DNA of 64,000 bases, from assembly GCF_003014495.1 (NCBI RefSeq), contig NZ_PYGC01000005.1, positions 62,001-126,000 of the forward strand. Reading direction: 5' to 3'. Made by a program: the position numbers and the translations under genes. Below, piece after piece: positions 1-9,396 of the stretch; positions within the stretch are counted from its first letter, which is position 1; each line of letters begins with the position of its first letter. Origin of the DNA: Prolixibacter denitrificans (GTDB taxonomy: Bacteria > Bacteroidota > Bacteroidia > Bacteroidales > Prolixibacteraceae). The notes under the pieces are model-generated. The model had not been told where the DNA came from and made no database searches. It was given only the letters and a program-made list of their open reading frames with translations.

Positions 1-951
1 GATACAGAAGCCGTCGATGCTTTGCGTGTTAAGCACGATGAGCTTCTTAGCGAAATACAAAAAGTTATCTATGGTCAGGACGAGATTATTAAGGAAGTCC
101 TGATTTCCATTTTCAGTAAAGGGCATTGTCTGCTGATTGGTGTTCCCGGGTTGGCGAAAACGCTTTTGGTAAACACCATTGCCCGGGTACTTGGCTTGCA
201 TTACAAACGCATCCAGTTTACACCCGACCTGATGCCTTCCGATATTATCGGGACGGAAATTCTGGATAAAGACCGGGCATTCAAATTTGTCAAAGGCCCG
301 TTGTTCGCGAATATCATTCTTGCGGATGAAATCAACCGGACACCGCCGAAAACGCAGGCAGCTCTGTTGGAAGCCATGCAGGAAAAGTCGGTAACCTCTG
401 CCGGAACAAGCTATAAGTTGGAAGAACCTTTCTTTGTGTTGGCCACGCAGAATCCAATCGAGCAGGAAGGAACCTATCCCCTACCCGAAGCACAGCTCGA
501 CCGTTTTATGTTCTCCATCTGGCTCGATTATCCGGCTCACGAAGATGAAATGACTATCGTGAAGAACACCACTTCCGATTTTAAGAATGAAGCAAAGAAT
601 GTTATTTCGGCTGAAGAGATTCTTCATTTTCAGGAATTGATTAAACGTGTGCCCATCAACGACAACGTGCTACGATATGCTGTAACGCTGGCCGCCAAAA
701 CCCGTCCGGGAACCGAGCATGCACCGGCAATTACCAACGAATACCTGAAGTGGGGCGCTGGGCCAAGAGCATCACAATATCTTGTAACAGGAGCTAAAAC
801 CCACGCAGCGCTGCATGGTAAATACTCGCCCGATATCGAGGACGTAAAAGCGGTCGCGACGGCCATTCTACGCCACCGGATTATCAAAAACTACAAGGCG
901 GAAGCCGAAGGAATTGGTGTGGATGACATCATCGCACAACTCATGAAATAA
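1..951 (+). CDS. MoxR-family AAA+ ATPase (5' end outside window)
   Basis: AAA+ chaperone-like ATPase of the MoxR family, which usually activates or assembles membrane or metal-dependent proteins, often beside VWA-domain partners. The reading frame is open from base 1, so the true start lies upstream; the first possible internal start is TTG at 22. Counting from that TTG, Walker A is GVPGLAKT (about residues 40-47), Walker B lies in the segment ADEINRTPPKTQ, and sensor 1 is ATQNPIEQEG followed by the arginine-finger region LDRF. About 310 residues are present against a usual 320-335, so only a short N-terminal piece is missing. The OstA-like gene follows after 31 bases on the same strand and may be cotranscribed. 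Partner proteins, if any, must lie upstream. Confidence 0.93.
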   Translation, partial: DTEAVDALRVKHDELLSEIQKVIYGQDEIIKEVLISIFSKGHCLLIGVPGLAKTLLVNTIARVLGLHYKRIQFTPDLMPSDIIGTEILDKDRAFKFVKGPLFANIILADEINRTPPKTQAALLEAMQEKSVTSAGTSYKLEEPFFVLATQNPIEQEGTYPLPEAQLDRFMFSIWLDYPAHEDEMTIVKNTTSDFKNEAKNVISAEEILHFQELIKRVPINDNVLRYAVTLAAKTRPGTEHAPAITNEYLKWGAGPRASQYLVTGAKTHAALHGKYSPDIEDVKAVATAILRHRIIKNYKAEAEGIGVDDIIAQLMK

Positions 952-982
952 CCACATCTGCCACTAATTTGAAAAACCACGA

Positions 983-2671
983 ATGAAGCTACCGGCAACA
1001 TATCGAAATGCCTTTCTCTTTTTGATAACAGTTATTGCCCTGTTTTCACTGCAGTCCTACACACCTCAGTCGCAGCCGCAGAAAAAAAAGAGACGAATAG
1101 AACTGGATCATGCCGATAGCTTGATGTACAACGAGAAGATCGTCGCTGATGCACAACGTCTAATCGGACATGTGCGACTGCATCACCAGGGAATTGTCAT
1201 GATGTGTGACAGCGCCTATTCATACAATAGTAAAAACATGGTAGATGCCTTTGGAAATGTTCACATCATCCAGGGCGACACACTCAACTTATACGGACAA
1301 TACATCAATTACAACGGCGACACCAAAATGGCTAAAGTCCGTCGGGACGTTAAGCTTGTCAACAAAACCATCACCCTGACCACCGACTCGCTCGATTTCA
1401 ACATGAATACGAATATCGGGTATTATAATCACGGTGGAAAAATCGTCGATACGGCCAATGTACTGACCAGCTGGGTTGGCCGCTATTATGCCGACCGCGA
1501 TCTGTTTTTCTTCAAAGACTCGGTGAAGGTGACCAACAAGGATTTTGTGATGCACGCCGATACGTTGGAATATCAAAGTGAAAAAGAACGTGTCATCATT
1601 GTCGGCCCGACAACCATCGAAGGAACCAAAGAAAAAGGAAAGCTCTTCTCCAGAAGTGGATGGTACGATACACAGACGAATATTTCGGAGTTGTACAAAG
1701 ATTCGCGGCTCGAACGCAATGACCAGATTCTGGAAGGCGATACATTATACTACAACAAAACGACCGGCGACGGACGGGCTTTTCACAAGGTGAAGCTTAC
1801 CGACCTGAAGAACCACACCGTCATTACCGGGAAGCATGCCATTTACAACGAAGTCAGCGACAAAGCGATGGTGACCGATTCGGCGTTATTTATGCAGTAT
1901 TCCAAAAAGGATACACTGTTCATGCATGCCGACACGCTGCGTTCGGTTCCTGATACATCAGTAACTAAAGATACATTACGAACTAAAAAAGACGACAAGA
2001 AAATATTCCTGGCTTACTTTGGTGTGCGCTTTTACCGTGCAGACCTACAGGGCAAATGTGATTCACTGGCCTACCGGATGAAGGATTCAACCATCGAAAT
2101 GTACCATGATCCCGTATTGTGGTCGCAGAACAACCAGATGACAGCTGACGTGGTAAAAATGACGACGCACGAGAAATCACCGGATATCGTGAATATGGAG
2201 AACAATGCCTTCATCATTTCCGAAGAAGATTCGGCCAAATTCAACCAAATCAGCGGTAAAGACATGATCGGCTATATCCGGAACAACAATCTGTACAAAG
2301 TGGAAGTCAATGGGAATGGTCGCTCAATTTATTTCGCCAAGGATAAAGACAAATATATCGGTCTGAACCGTGTTGAAAGCAGTAACATCAATATTTATCT
2401 GACCGACGGGCACATGAACAATATCACCTTCATCAAACGTCCCGATGCCAAGATGCTTCCGTTAGACGACGTGAATACAAGTGAAACAATGTTAGAGGGA
2501 TTCAACTGGCGACCGAAAGAGAGACCCAAAAACAGGTACGACATTTTCCCCAAAGAGCAGGCCAAAAGAAAGAAAACACCAGGGAAGAAAGTATTGGAGC
2601 CAAAAGAAAAAGCGCAGAAACAAAACAAGATTGAATCTGCGCCCAAATCTCTTTTAAGGACACGTGACTAA
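983..2671 (+). CDS. OstA/LptA-like periplasmic protein
   Basis: 562-residue exported protein with an N-terminal hydrophobic signal segment (about residues 10-27) followed by repeated beta-strand units of the OstA/LptA type. Examples are the phrases LIGHVRLHHQGIVMMCDSA and GDTLNLYGQYINYNGDT, in which a short strand pair describing a gained or lost layer recurs. In Gram-negative bacteria this fold forms the periplasmic bridge that moves lipopolysaccharide to the outer membrane. Bacteroidota carry long OstA-like proteins of this size whose exact role is less clear. The C-terminus is lysine-rich and probably disordered. It follows the MoxR gene closely and converges on the small DUF2795 gene 12 bases further on. 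The family call is based on the repeat pattern and length; the transport role is inferred. Confidence 0.75.
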   Translation: MKLPATYRNAFLFLITVIALFSLQSYTPQSQPQKKKRRIELDHADSLMYNEKIVADAQRLIGHVRLHHQGIVMMCDSAYSYNSKNMVDAFGNVHIIQGDTLNLYGQYINYNGDTKMAKVRRDVKLVNKTITLTTDSLDFNMNTNIGYYNHGGKIVDTANVLTSWVGRYYADRDLFFFKDSVKVTNKDFVMHADTLEYQSEKERVIIVGPTTIEGTKEKGKLFSRSGWYDTQTNISELYKDSRLERNDQILEGDTLYYNKTTGDGRAFHKVKLTDLKNHTVITGKHAIYNEVSDKAMVTDSALFMQYSKKDTLFMHADTLRSVPDTSVTKDTLRTKKDDKKIFLAYFGVRFYRADLQGKCDSLAYRMKDSTIEMYHDPVLWSQNNQMTADVVKMTTHEKSPDIVNMENNAFIISEEDSAKFNQISGKDMIGYIRNNNLYKVEVNGNGRSIYFAKDKDKYIGLNRVESSNINIYLTDGHMNNITFIKRPDAKMLPLDDVNTSETMLEGFNWRPKERPKNRYDIFPKEQAKRKKTPGKKVLEPKEKAQKQNKIESAPKSLLRTRD

Positions 2672-2683
2672 ATAAAAACCTAT

Positions 2684-2905
2684 TTAATATTCATCTTCAT
2701 TGAAGAAGAAATCATCCTTGCTTGGATAATCAGGCCATATATCTTCTATGGATTCGTATACTTCGCCCTCATCCTCAATTTCCTGTAAATTCTCGATGAC
2801 CTCTAAAGGTGCTCCTGATCGGATAGCATAGTCGATCAACTCATCCTTGCTCGCAGGCCAGGGAGCATCCTCTAATTTTGAAGCTAGTTCCAATGTCCAG
2901 TACAT
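2684..2905 (-). CDS. Small acidic DUF2795-type protein
   Basis: A 73-residue, strongly acidic protein starting MYWTLELASKLEDAPWPASK. The pattern of a predicted short helix pair followed by an acidic tail rich in D and E (ending FFFNEDEY) fits the small DUF2795 proteins that are widespread in Bacteroidota and of unknown function. It has an ATG start and an AT-rich upstream region. It lies downstream of the cobalamin adenosyltransferase gene on the same strand (87-base gap) and converges on the OstA-like gene. Its conserved neighbourhood and full-length domain make a spurious call unlikely, but nothing in the sequence shows what it does. Confidence 0.8.
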   Translation of the reverse strand: MYWTLELASKLEDAPWPASKDELIDYAIRSGAPLEVIENLQEIEDEGEVYESIEDIWPDYPSKDDFFFNEDEY

Positions 2906-2992
2906 AATATTATTTAATTATATTATATTTTGCTTTTTCTGCGATTATAAGCATTTTTTTTTAAAACTTAATACCTAATTTTCAATCTTTTT

Positions 2993-3538
2993 TTAGGCTT
3001 TCCAGGCAATTTCATCCGCCCCTGTATCATATGATACCTTCCGGGATAAGACAAACAGGTAATCTGACAAACGGTTCAAATATTTAATTATTTCGTGCGG
3101 TATGTCGACATTTTGCGACAATTTATAGACATTTCGTTCAGCTCTGCGGCAAACTGTGCGCGCCAGGTGACAGTACGAAACCGGGTCATTTCCACCGGGA
3201 AGGATGAAATGTGTAAGCGCCGGAAGGTCAGCCAGAATCTTGTCCATCTCTTTTTCCAACTGTTTAACATCCTCGTCGCAACACGGAAGGTGCTCTTTGT
3301 TATCTACGCGATCGGTATCGGTGGCTAACCGGGCCCCTATTACGAATAATTTATTCTGAATCTGAATAAGTTCCTCTTTATCGGATTGCATGATATCCTG
3401 CGAACGAATCAAACCAATCCATGAGTTCAGTTCATCAACCGTTCCATAAGCTTCGAGCCGTAAATCAGACTTGGGAACTCGCGAGCCACCAATCAGTCCG
3501 GTAGTTCCGTCATCTCCGGTGCGGGTATATACACTCAT
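2993..3538 (-). CDS. PduO-type ATP:cob(I)alamin adenosyltransferase
   Basis: Transfers the adenosyl group of ATP to cob(I)alamin to form coenzyme B12, needed by enzymes such as methylmalonyl-CoA mutase. The 181-residue length is typical. The N-terminal ATP-binding motif YTRTGDDGTTGLIGG (residues 4-18) is near-canonical, and the helical core contains the conserved segments YGTVDELNSWIG and CRRAERNVYKL that bind ATP and cobalamin. It sits 18 bases downstream of the ABC-transporter ATPase gene on the same strand, so the two may be cotranscribed, although no functional link between them is evident. Start: ATG giving MSVYTRTGDDG, which matches family N-termini. Confidence 0.93.
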   Translation of the reverse strand: MSVYTRTGDDGTTGLIGGSRVPKSDLRLEAYGTVDELNSWIGLIRSQDIMQSDKEELIQIQNKLFVIGARLATDTDRVDNKEHLPCCDEDVKQLEKEMDKILADLPALTHFILPGGNDPVSYCHLARTVCRRAERNVYKLSQNVDIPHEIIKYLNRLSDYLFVLSRKVSYDTGADEIAWKA

Positions 3539-3556
3539 TTTGAAAAAGATTTAGCG

Positions 3557-4255
3557 TTAATAAATCGGATTACTGTTACGGTAATCGGCTTCAACCTCAC
3601 CATCCTTGAGTTTGATAATGCGATGTGCGTGCCGGGCAATATCTTCTTCGTGGGTAACCAGAATAATGGTATTTCCCAGTTTATGAATCTCGGCAAAGAG
3701 TTTCATTATCTCCTCCGAAATCTTCGAATCGAGGTTACCGGTCGGCTCATCCGCCAGCAAAATGGACGGGTGATTCACTAAAGCGCGGGCCACAGCGACG
3801 CGTTGACGCTGACCGCCCGACAACTCATTCGGTTTGTGCTCCACGCGATCTTCCAGGCCCACCTGAATCAACTGCTTCATCGCCTGCTTTTCTCGTTTTT
3901 TCCGGCCAATACCGGCATAAACCAGCGGCAACATTACATTCTCAAGGGCTGAATAACGAGGCAGCAAATTGAAGGTCTGAAATACAAAACCAATCTCATC
4001 GTTGCGTATCTCCGCCAGCCGATCGTCATCCAACGCCCCCACATCAATATCACTCAGATGATAAGAACCGGAAGTGGGCGTATCCAGACAGCCGATGATA
4101 TTCATCAACGTAGATTTTCCCGATCCGGACGCCCCCATAATGGTCACATAATCGCCCTTGTCTATCGATAGTGATACCGAGCGTAAAGCGTGGACCACCT
4201 GTGTTCCGACATAGTAGTTCTTAACGATGTTGTTGAGTTGAATGACTTTTTCCAT
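3557..4255 (-). CDS. ABC transporter ATP-binding protein, MacB/LolD-like
   Basis: A 232-residue stand-alone ATPase subunit of the LolD/MacB (DevA) group, which pairs with separately encoded FtsX-like permeases for lipoprotein release or efflux. Walker A is GASGSGKST (about residues 41-49), the Q-loop lies in [18 protein letters not shown], the signature is LSGGQRQR and Walker B is [13 protein letters not shown]; the H-loop histidine is in LVTHEED. No permease gene is adjacent in this window, so the substrate cannot be told. It lies between the methyltransferase-like gene (63 bases upstream) and the adenosyltransferase gene (18 bases downstream), all on the minus strand. Confidence 0.92.
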   Translation of the reverse strand: MEKVIQLNNIVKNYYVGTQVVHALRSVSLSIDKGDYVTIMGASGSGKSTLMNIIGCLDTPTSGSYHLSDIDVGALDDDRLAEIRNDEIGFVFQTFNLLPRYSALENVMLPLVYAGIGRKKREKQAMKQLIQVGLEDRVEHKPNELSGGQRQRVAVARALVNHPSILLADEPTGNLDSKISEEIMKLFAEIHKLGNTIILVTHEEDIARHAHRIIKLKDGEVEADYRNSNPIY

Positions 4256-4318
4256 TTAACAGAATATTTCAACTTTATACAAAGTTAACGGAATTGCAAC
4301 GGTACATCCAATGCCTTG

Positions 4319-5080
4319 TTAATATCTTATCACAAAATTTTCCTTTTGCAAATCCGGAAGGCAGATAGCCAAACCTAAGGTAAAAAAATCGAGGGAGACA
4401 CGCACAAATTCGTTCGTTGTCAGTTCACTCCAAATTTCCTCCATCTCCTGAGACTGATGAATTCCATTTACCACGATTACTTTGGGCTTTTCGTCCGGAT
4501 TTCTGACAATATTCTGAATAACTTCGTGACACCGAACGGGATCTTCCGGGTAACTCAAAACAACGAAAGCGTCTTCCATATCCAACGAGGAAAAGTCAGG
4601 CAAACCTTCGTGTATCGTCACATTTTCAACCTCGGCGGTCTCGAGCAAATACTTTGTCACGGGCAGTAATTCCTTTTTCCCGTCATAATGATTCACCGAA
4701 ATACGACTATCCGCTTTCGCCAGATACAACGACGTCATTCCGGTAACCGGCCCAATGCAAACAATGTTCTTGGGCTGAAATTCGTTGATCAGCCGAAACA
4801 ACATCTTTCCATACTTCGGCAACAGGTCGAACCTTCTGACCAGCAACTTCAGCTTTTCCGGCACATCCTCATGCGTCGACGTACTTCCGGGAACTTTCAC
4901 ATTCGACCGCATCAACGATGCCCATACGCCATCAATCGTCTCATAGGCGTAATAATTTCCATCGTTTTCAATCACGTTTGTCAGCAATCCGAAAAGATAT
5001 GGAGAGTGAATTCCGTGTCCGCGACGGTGACGAGCATTGAGCCAATATGAAATTTGTCGTTTTAAGCGAAATAAGGACAT
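4319..5080 (-). CDS. SAM-dependent methyltransferase-like protein
   Basis: A 253-residue protein with a Rossmann-type core like class I methyltransferases. The segment KNIVCIGPVTGMTSLYLAKA (about residues 119-138) corresponds to motif I, with an acidic residue expected at the end of strand 2 (VNHYDGKKE). The N-terminus (HRRGHGIHSPYLFGLL) is typical of a Bacteroidota-specific group often annotated as O-methyltransferase-like. Its glycine motif is IGPVTGMTS rather than the usual GxGxG, so catalytic activity is not certain. It is probably the first gene of a minus-strand group with the ABC ATPase and adenosyltransferase genes. The recG gene is divergent, 100 bases away. Confidence 0.7.
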   Translation of the reverse strand: MSLFRLKRQISYWLNARHRRGHGIHSPYLFGLLTNVIENDGNYYAYETIDGVWASLMRSNVKVPGSTSTHEDVPEKLKLLVRRFDLLPKYGKMLFRLINEFQPKNIVCIGPVTGMTSLYLAKADSRISVNHYDGKKELLPVTKYLLETAEVENVTIHEGLPDFSSLDMEDAFVVLSYPEDPVRCHEVIQNIVRNPDEKPKVIVVNGIHQSQEMEEIWSELTTNEFVRVSLDFFTLGLAICLPDLQKENFVIRY

Positions 5081-5168
5081 AAACGGTTATTGAAAGGGTG
5101 CATTTCTTTCTCGCAAAAGTCAGGTTTTTCCTTCATTCCCGCGCACGAATCCAAGTATAATTTATTGT

Positions 5169-5176
5169 TATATTTG
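5169..5176 (+). promoter_or_regulatory. -7 promoter element of recG
   Basis: TATATTTG matches the Bacteroidota -7 consensus TAnnTTTG exactly. It ends only four bases before the recG ATG at 5181, which puts the expected transcription start at or next to the start codon. Confidence 0.6.
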
Positions 5177-5180
5177 CTTC

Positions 5181-7289
5181 ATGCCTGAATTTCTTGACCA
5201 AGATATCAAATTCCTGCCGGGAGTAGGTCCCAGGCGTGCCAGTTTGCTGAACAGTGAACTGAAGATTTTTACTTTCCGGGATTTGCTTTACTACTTTCCA
5301 TTCAAATATGTCGACCGGACCCGTTTTTACAACATCCGGGAAATCGATACCAAACTGCCATACATACAGGTAAAAGGCCGGATTACCGGCACCGAAGTAG
5401 TCGGAGAAGGACGTAGCCAGAGGCTCGTGGCATATTTTACCGATGGCACCGGAGTGCTGGAACTGGTCTGGTTCAAAGGCATCAAATACGTTCGTTCGTC
5501 TCTAAGCACGACCAAACAGTATGTCGTTTTTGGCAAACCGACCGAATTCAATGGGCAGTATAATATCGTTCATCCCGAACTGGAGGAAGCCGAAGACCAA
5601 CAAAGTAAGCATGCTCAAGGCTATATCCAGGCATTTTACAACACGACGGACAAACTGAAGAAGAGTTTTCTGAACTCGAAAGTGATTTTGAAGCTTCAGC
5701 AGAATCTTTTTCCCCTGGCAAAAGGAAAATTACGGGAAACGCTCCCCGCCTGGCTGGTGGAAAAGTACAACCTGATGTCGCTGCCCGAGGCCATTGGGAA
5801 TATTCATTTTCCGCAAAATCCGAATGCATTACGCAAAGCTGAATACCGTCTAAAATTCGAAGAGCTATTTTACATTCAGCTAAAAATACTCCATCTGAAA
5901 GCCGACCGGCAACAAAAATTCCGGGGACATCCTTTCACCATCATCGGTGATTACTTCAACGAATTTTTTCATAATCATCTCCCTTTCGAACTAACCGGAG
6001 CGCAAAAGCGGGTCATTAAAGAGATTCGGAAAGATGTGGGTTCCGGCAAACAGATGAACCGGCTGTTGCAAGGAGACGTGGGAAGCGGTAAAACCATGGT
6101 GGGATTGATGACGATGCTGATGGCGCTCGACAACGGGTTTCAGTCGAGCATGATGGCCCCGACCGAGATTCTGGCCAACCAGCATTATGCCTCCATCAAG
6201 AGATTTTTGGGCAACATGTCGGTAAACGTCCGCTTGCTCACCGGTTCCACAAAAAAATCGGAACGAAAAGAGATTCACGAACAGTTGGAAAACGGCGAGC
6301 TGCACATTCTGATTGGCACCCATGCGCTGCTCGAAGAAAAAGTGAAGTTCAAAAACCTCGGGATGGTCATTATCGACGAACAACACCGGTTTGGTGTAGC
6401 ACAGCGTGCGCGCTTGTGGCGAAAAAATTATGTTCCGCCTCATGTGTTGGTTATGACTGCAACCCCGATTCCGCGTACACTCGCCATGACCGTTTACGGC
6501 GATTTGGACGTTTCCGTCATCGACGAATTGCCTCCCGGAAGGAAACCGATTAAAACCATGCACTTCTTCGAAAATAACCGCAAGAAGGTGTATGATTTTA
6601 TGCGAAAAGAGATTGAAATTGGACGCCAGATTTACATGGTCTACCCGCTCATTTCCGAATCGGAAAAGATGGACTTCAAAAACCTGGAAGAAGGATATAA
6701 ACATATCAAAACCGCGTTTCCCGAGCCCAAATACCACGTGAGCATGGTGCACGGCAGAATGCGTCCGGCAGACAAAGATGCTGAGATGATGCGTTTCAAG
6801 AACGGGGAAACAAACATCATGGTGGCTACCACCGTTATTGAAGTAGGTGTGGATGTTCCCAATGCATCCGTGATGGTAATTGAAAGCACCGAACGTTTCG
6901 GTCTGTCGCAGCTTCACCAATTGCGCGGTCGTGTGGGACGAGGTGCAGAACAATCTTTTTGTATCCTGATGTCGAAATATAAGCTGGGAGCGGAAAGCCG
7001 GAAGCGCATCGAAACCATGGTAGCGACCAACGATGGATTCGAAATTGCCGAAGCCGATATGAAGCTACGCGGACCGGGCGATATTGAAGGAACGCAACAG
7101 TCGGGCATGGCTTTCGATATGAAGATCGCTAATATCGCCAAAGATGGTCAGATACTGCAATATGCACGCGATATTGCCACTGATATTTTGGATGACGATC
7201 CCACATTGGCCAAGCCCGAAAATAACCTGATGCGCAAACAATTGATTGCATTACGAAAAAACCACTTAAATTGGAGCTCCATAAGTTGA
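5181..7289 (+). CDS. recG: ATP-dependent DNA helicase RecG
   Basis: Superfamily 2 helicase that regresses stalled replication forks and branch-migrates Holliday junctions. The 702-residue length is normal. The N-terminal wedge/OB-fold region covers about residues 1-250, beginning FLPGVGPRRASLL as in other RecG proteins. The helicase core has Walker A in LLQGDVGSGKTM, the DEQH box in VIIDEQHRFGVAQ, motif III MTATPIPRTLAM, and motif VI QLRGRVGRG. The C-terminus carries the conserved LRGPGDIEGTQQSG segment. The promoter -7 box lies four bases upstream, suggesting a leaderless or nearly leaderless message. A histidine kinase gene follows after 46 bases. Confidence 0.97.
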   Translation: MPEFLDQDIKFLPGVGPRRASLLNSELKIFTFRDLLYYFPFKYVDRTRFYNIREIDTKLPYIQVKGRITGTEVVGEGRSQRLVAYFTDGTGVLELVWFKGIKYVRSSLSTTKQYVVFGKPTEFNGQYNIVHPELEEAEDQQSKHAQGYIQAFYNTTDKLKKSFLNSKVILKLQQNLFPLAKGKLRETLPAWLVEKYNLMSLPEAIGNIHFPQNPNALRKAEYRLKFEELFYIQLKILHLKADRQQKFRGHPFTIIGDYFNEFFHNHLPFELTGAQKRVIKEIRKDVGSGKQMNRLLQGDVGSGKTMVGLMTMLMALDNGFQSSMMAPTEILANQHYASIKRFLGNMSVNVRLLTGSTKKSERKEIHEQLENGELHILIGTHALLEEKVKFKNLGMVIIDEQHRFGVAQRARLWRKNYVPPHVLVMTATPIPRTLAMTVYGDLDVSVIDELPPGRKPIKTMHFFENNRKKVYDFMRKEIEIGRQIYMVYPLISESEKMDFKNLEEGYKHIKTAFPEPKYHVSMVHGRMRPADKDAEMMRFKNGETNIMVATTVIEVGVDVPNASVMVIESTERFGLSQLHQLRGRVGRGAEQSFCILMSKYKLGAESRKRIETMVATNDGFEIAEADMKLRGPGDIEGTQQSGMAFDMKIANIAKDGQILQYARDIATDILDDDPTLAKPENNLMRKQLIALRKNHLNWSSIS

Positions 7290-7335
7290 TAAGATTCCAT
7301 AACTTGAACTTTACCTGATTTGCTTTTTTCAACCG

Positions 7336-9186
7336 ATGAATAAAACGCTAAAAAATAACAACCAACGAAGCATATTTTACCGGTATTTTTTCACCTACGC
7401 CTTACTTTTTGGTGGTTTTGCCGCTCTGTTTTTTCTTCCCTACTTACGCATTCGCATTGACGAATTCATCGGTAACATCCAGCTACAGGAAAAAAACAAG
7501 ATTGCCGTTCAATACCGCAGTCTGCTTGACGACATTGCCTTCGTGGTAACCGATATCATGTTTCTCTCTCACGAAGAGCACATGAACGAGTATGTCAACC
7601 AACCCAATCCTCAGGATAAAAAAGCACTCGTTCGTGAGTTCAGTAACCTGATGATGCAAAAATCGTTTTACGATCAGATTCGGTTCATCGACCAAAATGG
7701 CATGGAACGTCTCCGGGTAAAAATGGACAAAGAAGGAAAACCTTATCAAGTGCAGGAAGATGGGATGCAAAACAAAGCCGACCAGGAATTTTTTCAGCAT
7801 ACCATTCGACTCAAACCTTACGAAGTATATCTTTCGCCACTTGACATGAACGTGGAGAACGGCAAAATCGAGCTTCCGCTGAAACCCATCATCCGGATTG
7901 CAACGCCCATTCCTGACAAAGACGGCACAGTGAAAGGTATTCTTGTTCTCAATCTGAATGCAGGCTATGCATTACGTAAATATATTGAAGGCGACGGAAG
8001 CCGGCAGGGAAATTCTCTTTTGGTTAATCGTTCGGGCTATTACCTGCTTCACCCCGACCCAACCAGAACCTGGTCGTTTATTAATGACGGAAATTCGCGC
8101 AAGACTTTCCGGGAGGATTTTCCAGAGGCTCACAAGAAAATATGGGCCGATAAAAACGGTCAATTCCGAAACGACGAAGGTCTTTTCACTTTCCAGACTT
8201 TACATCCGCTAACTCGAATCAAGGAAGTTTACCGGGCGTTGAACCTTCCGCTCGACAGCCTCCCGATATTTGGAGAATCCCAGGATTATCTTTTTAAAGT
8301 CATTTCGCATGTGCCTGAATCAAGAATAAAAGAAGGAGAAAGAAGAATTTACGGACGATTGGGAGCGCTCTTTTTAGCAGTGTTCGTTCTATTGCTTTTC
8401 CTGGCACGTTCTGTTGCTAAAACCCTGACTCACCGCAGGCTTTATGAGATAAAACTGAAACTCTCGGAAGAGGAATTGCGCAAAGCCAATGCGACCAAAG
8501 ATAAATTCATCAGCCTGTTGGCACACGACTTAAAGAATCCACTTTCGTCTATCATGGGTTTTGCCGAAGTTTTACAAAGCAAAGATGAAGCTTTCTCGGA
8601 AGAGCAACGCAGGAGTTTCGCCAAAGTCATTCGTCATTCGTCGCGCAGCATGGTCGATTTGATTGACGATGTACTCGACTGGTGGCATGCACAAAGCGGA
8701 ACTCTCGCCGTTCAGGCTGAGGAGTTCGACGTCAAGGAACTGGTAGAAGCCGTCCTGATTCTGCCAGCTGGCCAGGCCGAAAAGAAAGATATAACACTGG
8801 CAACCAACCTACAAGACGGAATGTATGCCTATGCCGACCCGAAAATGATTGCTACAGTCATCCGGAACCTGGTATCCAATGCTATCAAATTCTCGCATCG
8901 CGGAGGAGAGGTCATCATCAGCGCCCAAAAGACTCACCACCATGTATTAATTAGTATTCAAGACTTTGGGATAGGAATATCAGAATCCAACCAGAAGAAA
9001 CTATTCCAGGTGGGGCATAAATTTTATACCAAAGGAACCGAAAATGAATCGGGAACGGGGATTGGATTGATCCTGTGTAAAGAATTCCTGGAAAAAAACA
9101 ATAGCGCCATCGAAGTAGAGAGCGCCGAAAACAAAGGAACCATCTTCCGGTTCCGCCTTCCGGCGTCAGAGAATAGTAATACTTAG
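7336..9186 (+). CDS. Membrane sensor histidine kinase with periplasmic Cache-like domain
   Basis: A 616-residue two-component sensor. A first membrane segment lies at about residues 17-37 and a second at about 343-360. The 300-residue periplasmic region between them looks like a double Cache sensor (phrases IRFIDQNGMERLRV and NRSGYYLLHPDP are typical of ligand-binding Cache folds). The cytoplasmic kinase has the H-box LLAHDLKNPLSSIMGF with phospho-acceptor His397, the N-box RNLVSNAIKFSHRGG, and G boxes DFGIGIS and GTGIGLILCKEF. No response regulator gene is adjacent, so it is an orphan here. The ligand is unknown; Cache domains of this type usually sense small organic molecules. Confidence 0.9.
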   Translation: MNKTLKNNNQRSIFYRYFFTYALLFGGFAALFFLPYLRIRIDEFIGNIQLQEKNKIAVQYRSLLDDIAFVVTDIMFLSHEEHMNEYVNQPNPQDKKALVREFSNLMMQKSFYDQIRFIDQNGMERLRVKMDKEGKPYQVQEDGMQNKADQEFFQHTIRLKPYEVYLSPLDMNVENGKIELPLKPIIRIATPIPDKDGTVKGILVLNLNAGYALRKYIEGDGSRQGNSLLVNRSGYYLLHPDPTRTWSFINDGNSRKTFREDFPEAHKKIWADKNGQFRNDEGLFTFQTLHPLTRIKEVYRALNLPLDSLPIFGESQDYLFKVISHVPESRIKEGERRIYGRLGALFLAVFVLLLFLARSVAKTLTHRRLYEIKLKLSEEELRKANATKDKFISLLAHDLKNPLSSIMGFAEVLQSKDEAFSEEQRRSFAKVIRHSSRSMVDLIDDVLDWWHAQSGTLAVQAEEFDVKELVEAVLILPAGQAEKKDITLATNLQDGMYAYADPKMIATVIRNLVSNAIKFSHRGGEVIISAQKTHHHVLISIQDFGIGISESNQKKLFQVGHKFYTKGTENESGTGIGLILCKEFLEKNNSAIEVESAENKGTIFRFRLPASENSNT

Positions 9187-9360
9187 CATGCTTGCTTTTT
9201 TCAAAATCTTCCTAAAACCTGTATATCAACACCATTCATTCTCTCCTTATTTCGAATTATCTATATATCGAATTGTATATATTTTATTTAAAACAATGCT
9301 AAATTACCAATAGGTGTTTAAAGATATATACTCAATAATCTGATAGATAAAAAAGCTCGT

Positions 9361-9368
9361 TACATTTG
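9361..9368 (+). promoter_or_regulatory. -7 promoter element of the rnf operon
   Basis: TACATTTG matches TAnnTTTG exactly, 28 bases before the ATG of the RseC-family gene, the first gene of the rnf operon. The 210-base gap upstream is AT-rich and holds no gene. Confidence 0.6.
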
Positions 9369-9396
9369 CGGGAAAATTTTCTACCGTTTAGGAAAA

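Noticed and set aside
5991-6953. 320-residue open frame on the minus strand
   Set aside because: Lies wholly inside recG on the opposite strand; histidine- and phenylalanine-rich translation typical of an antisense shadow.
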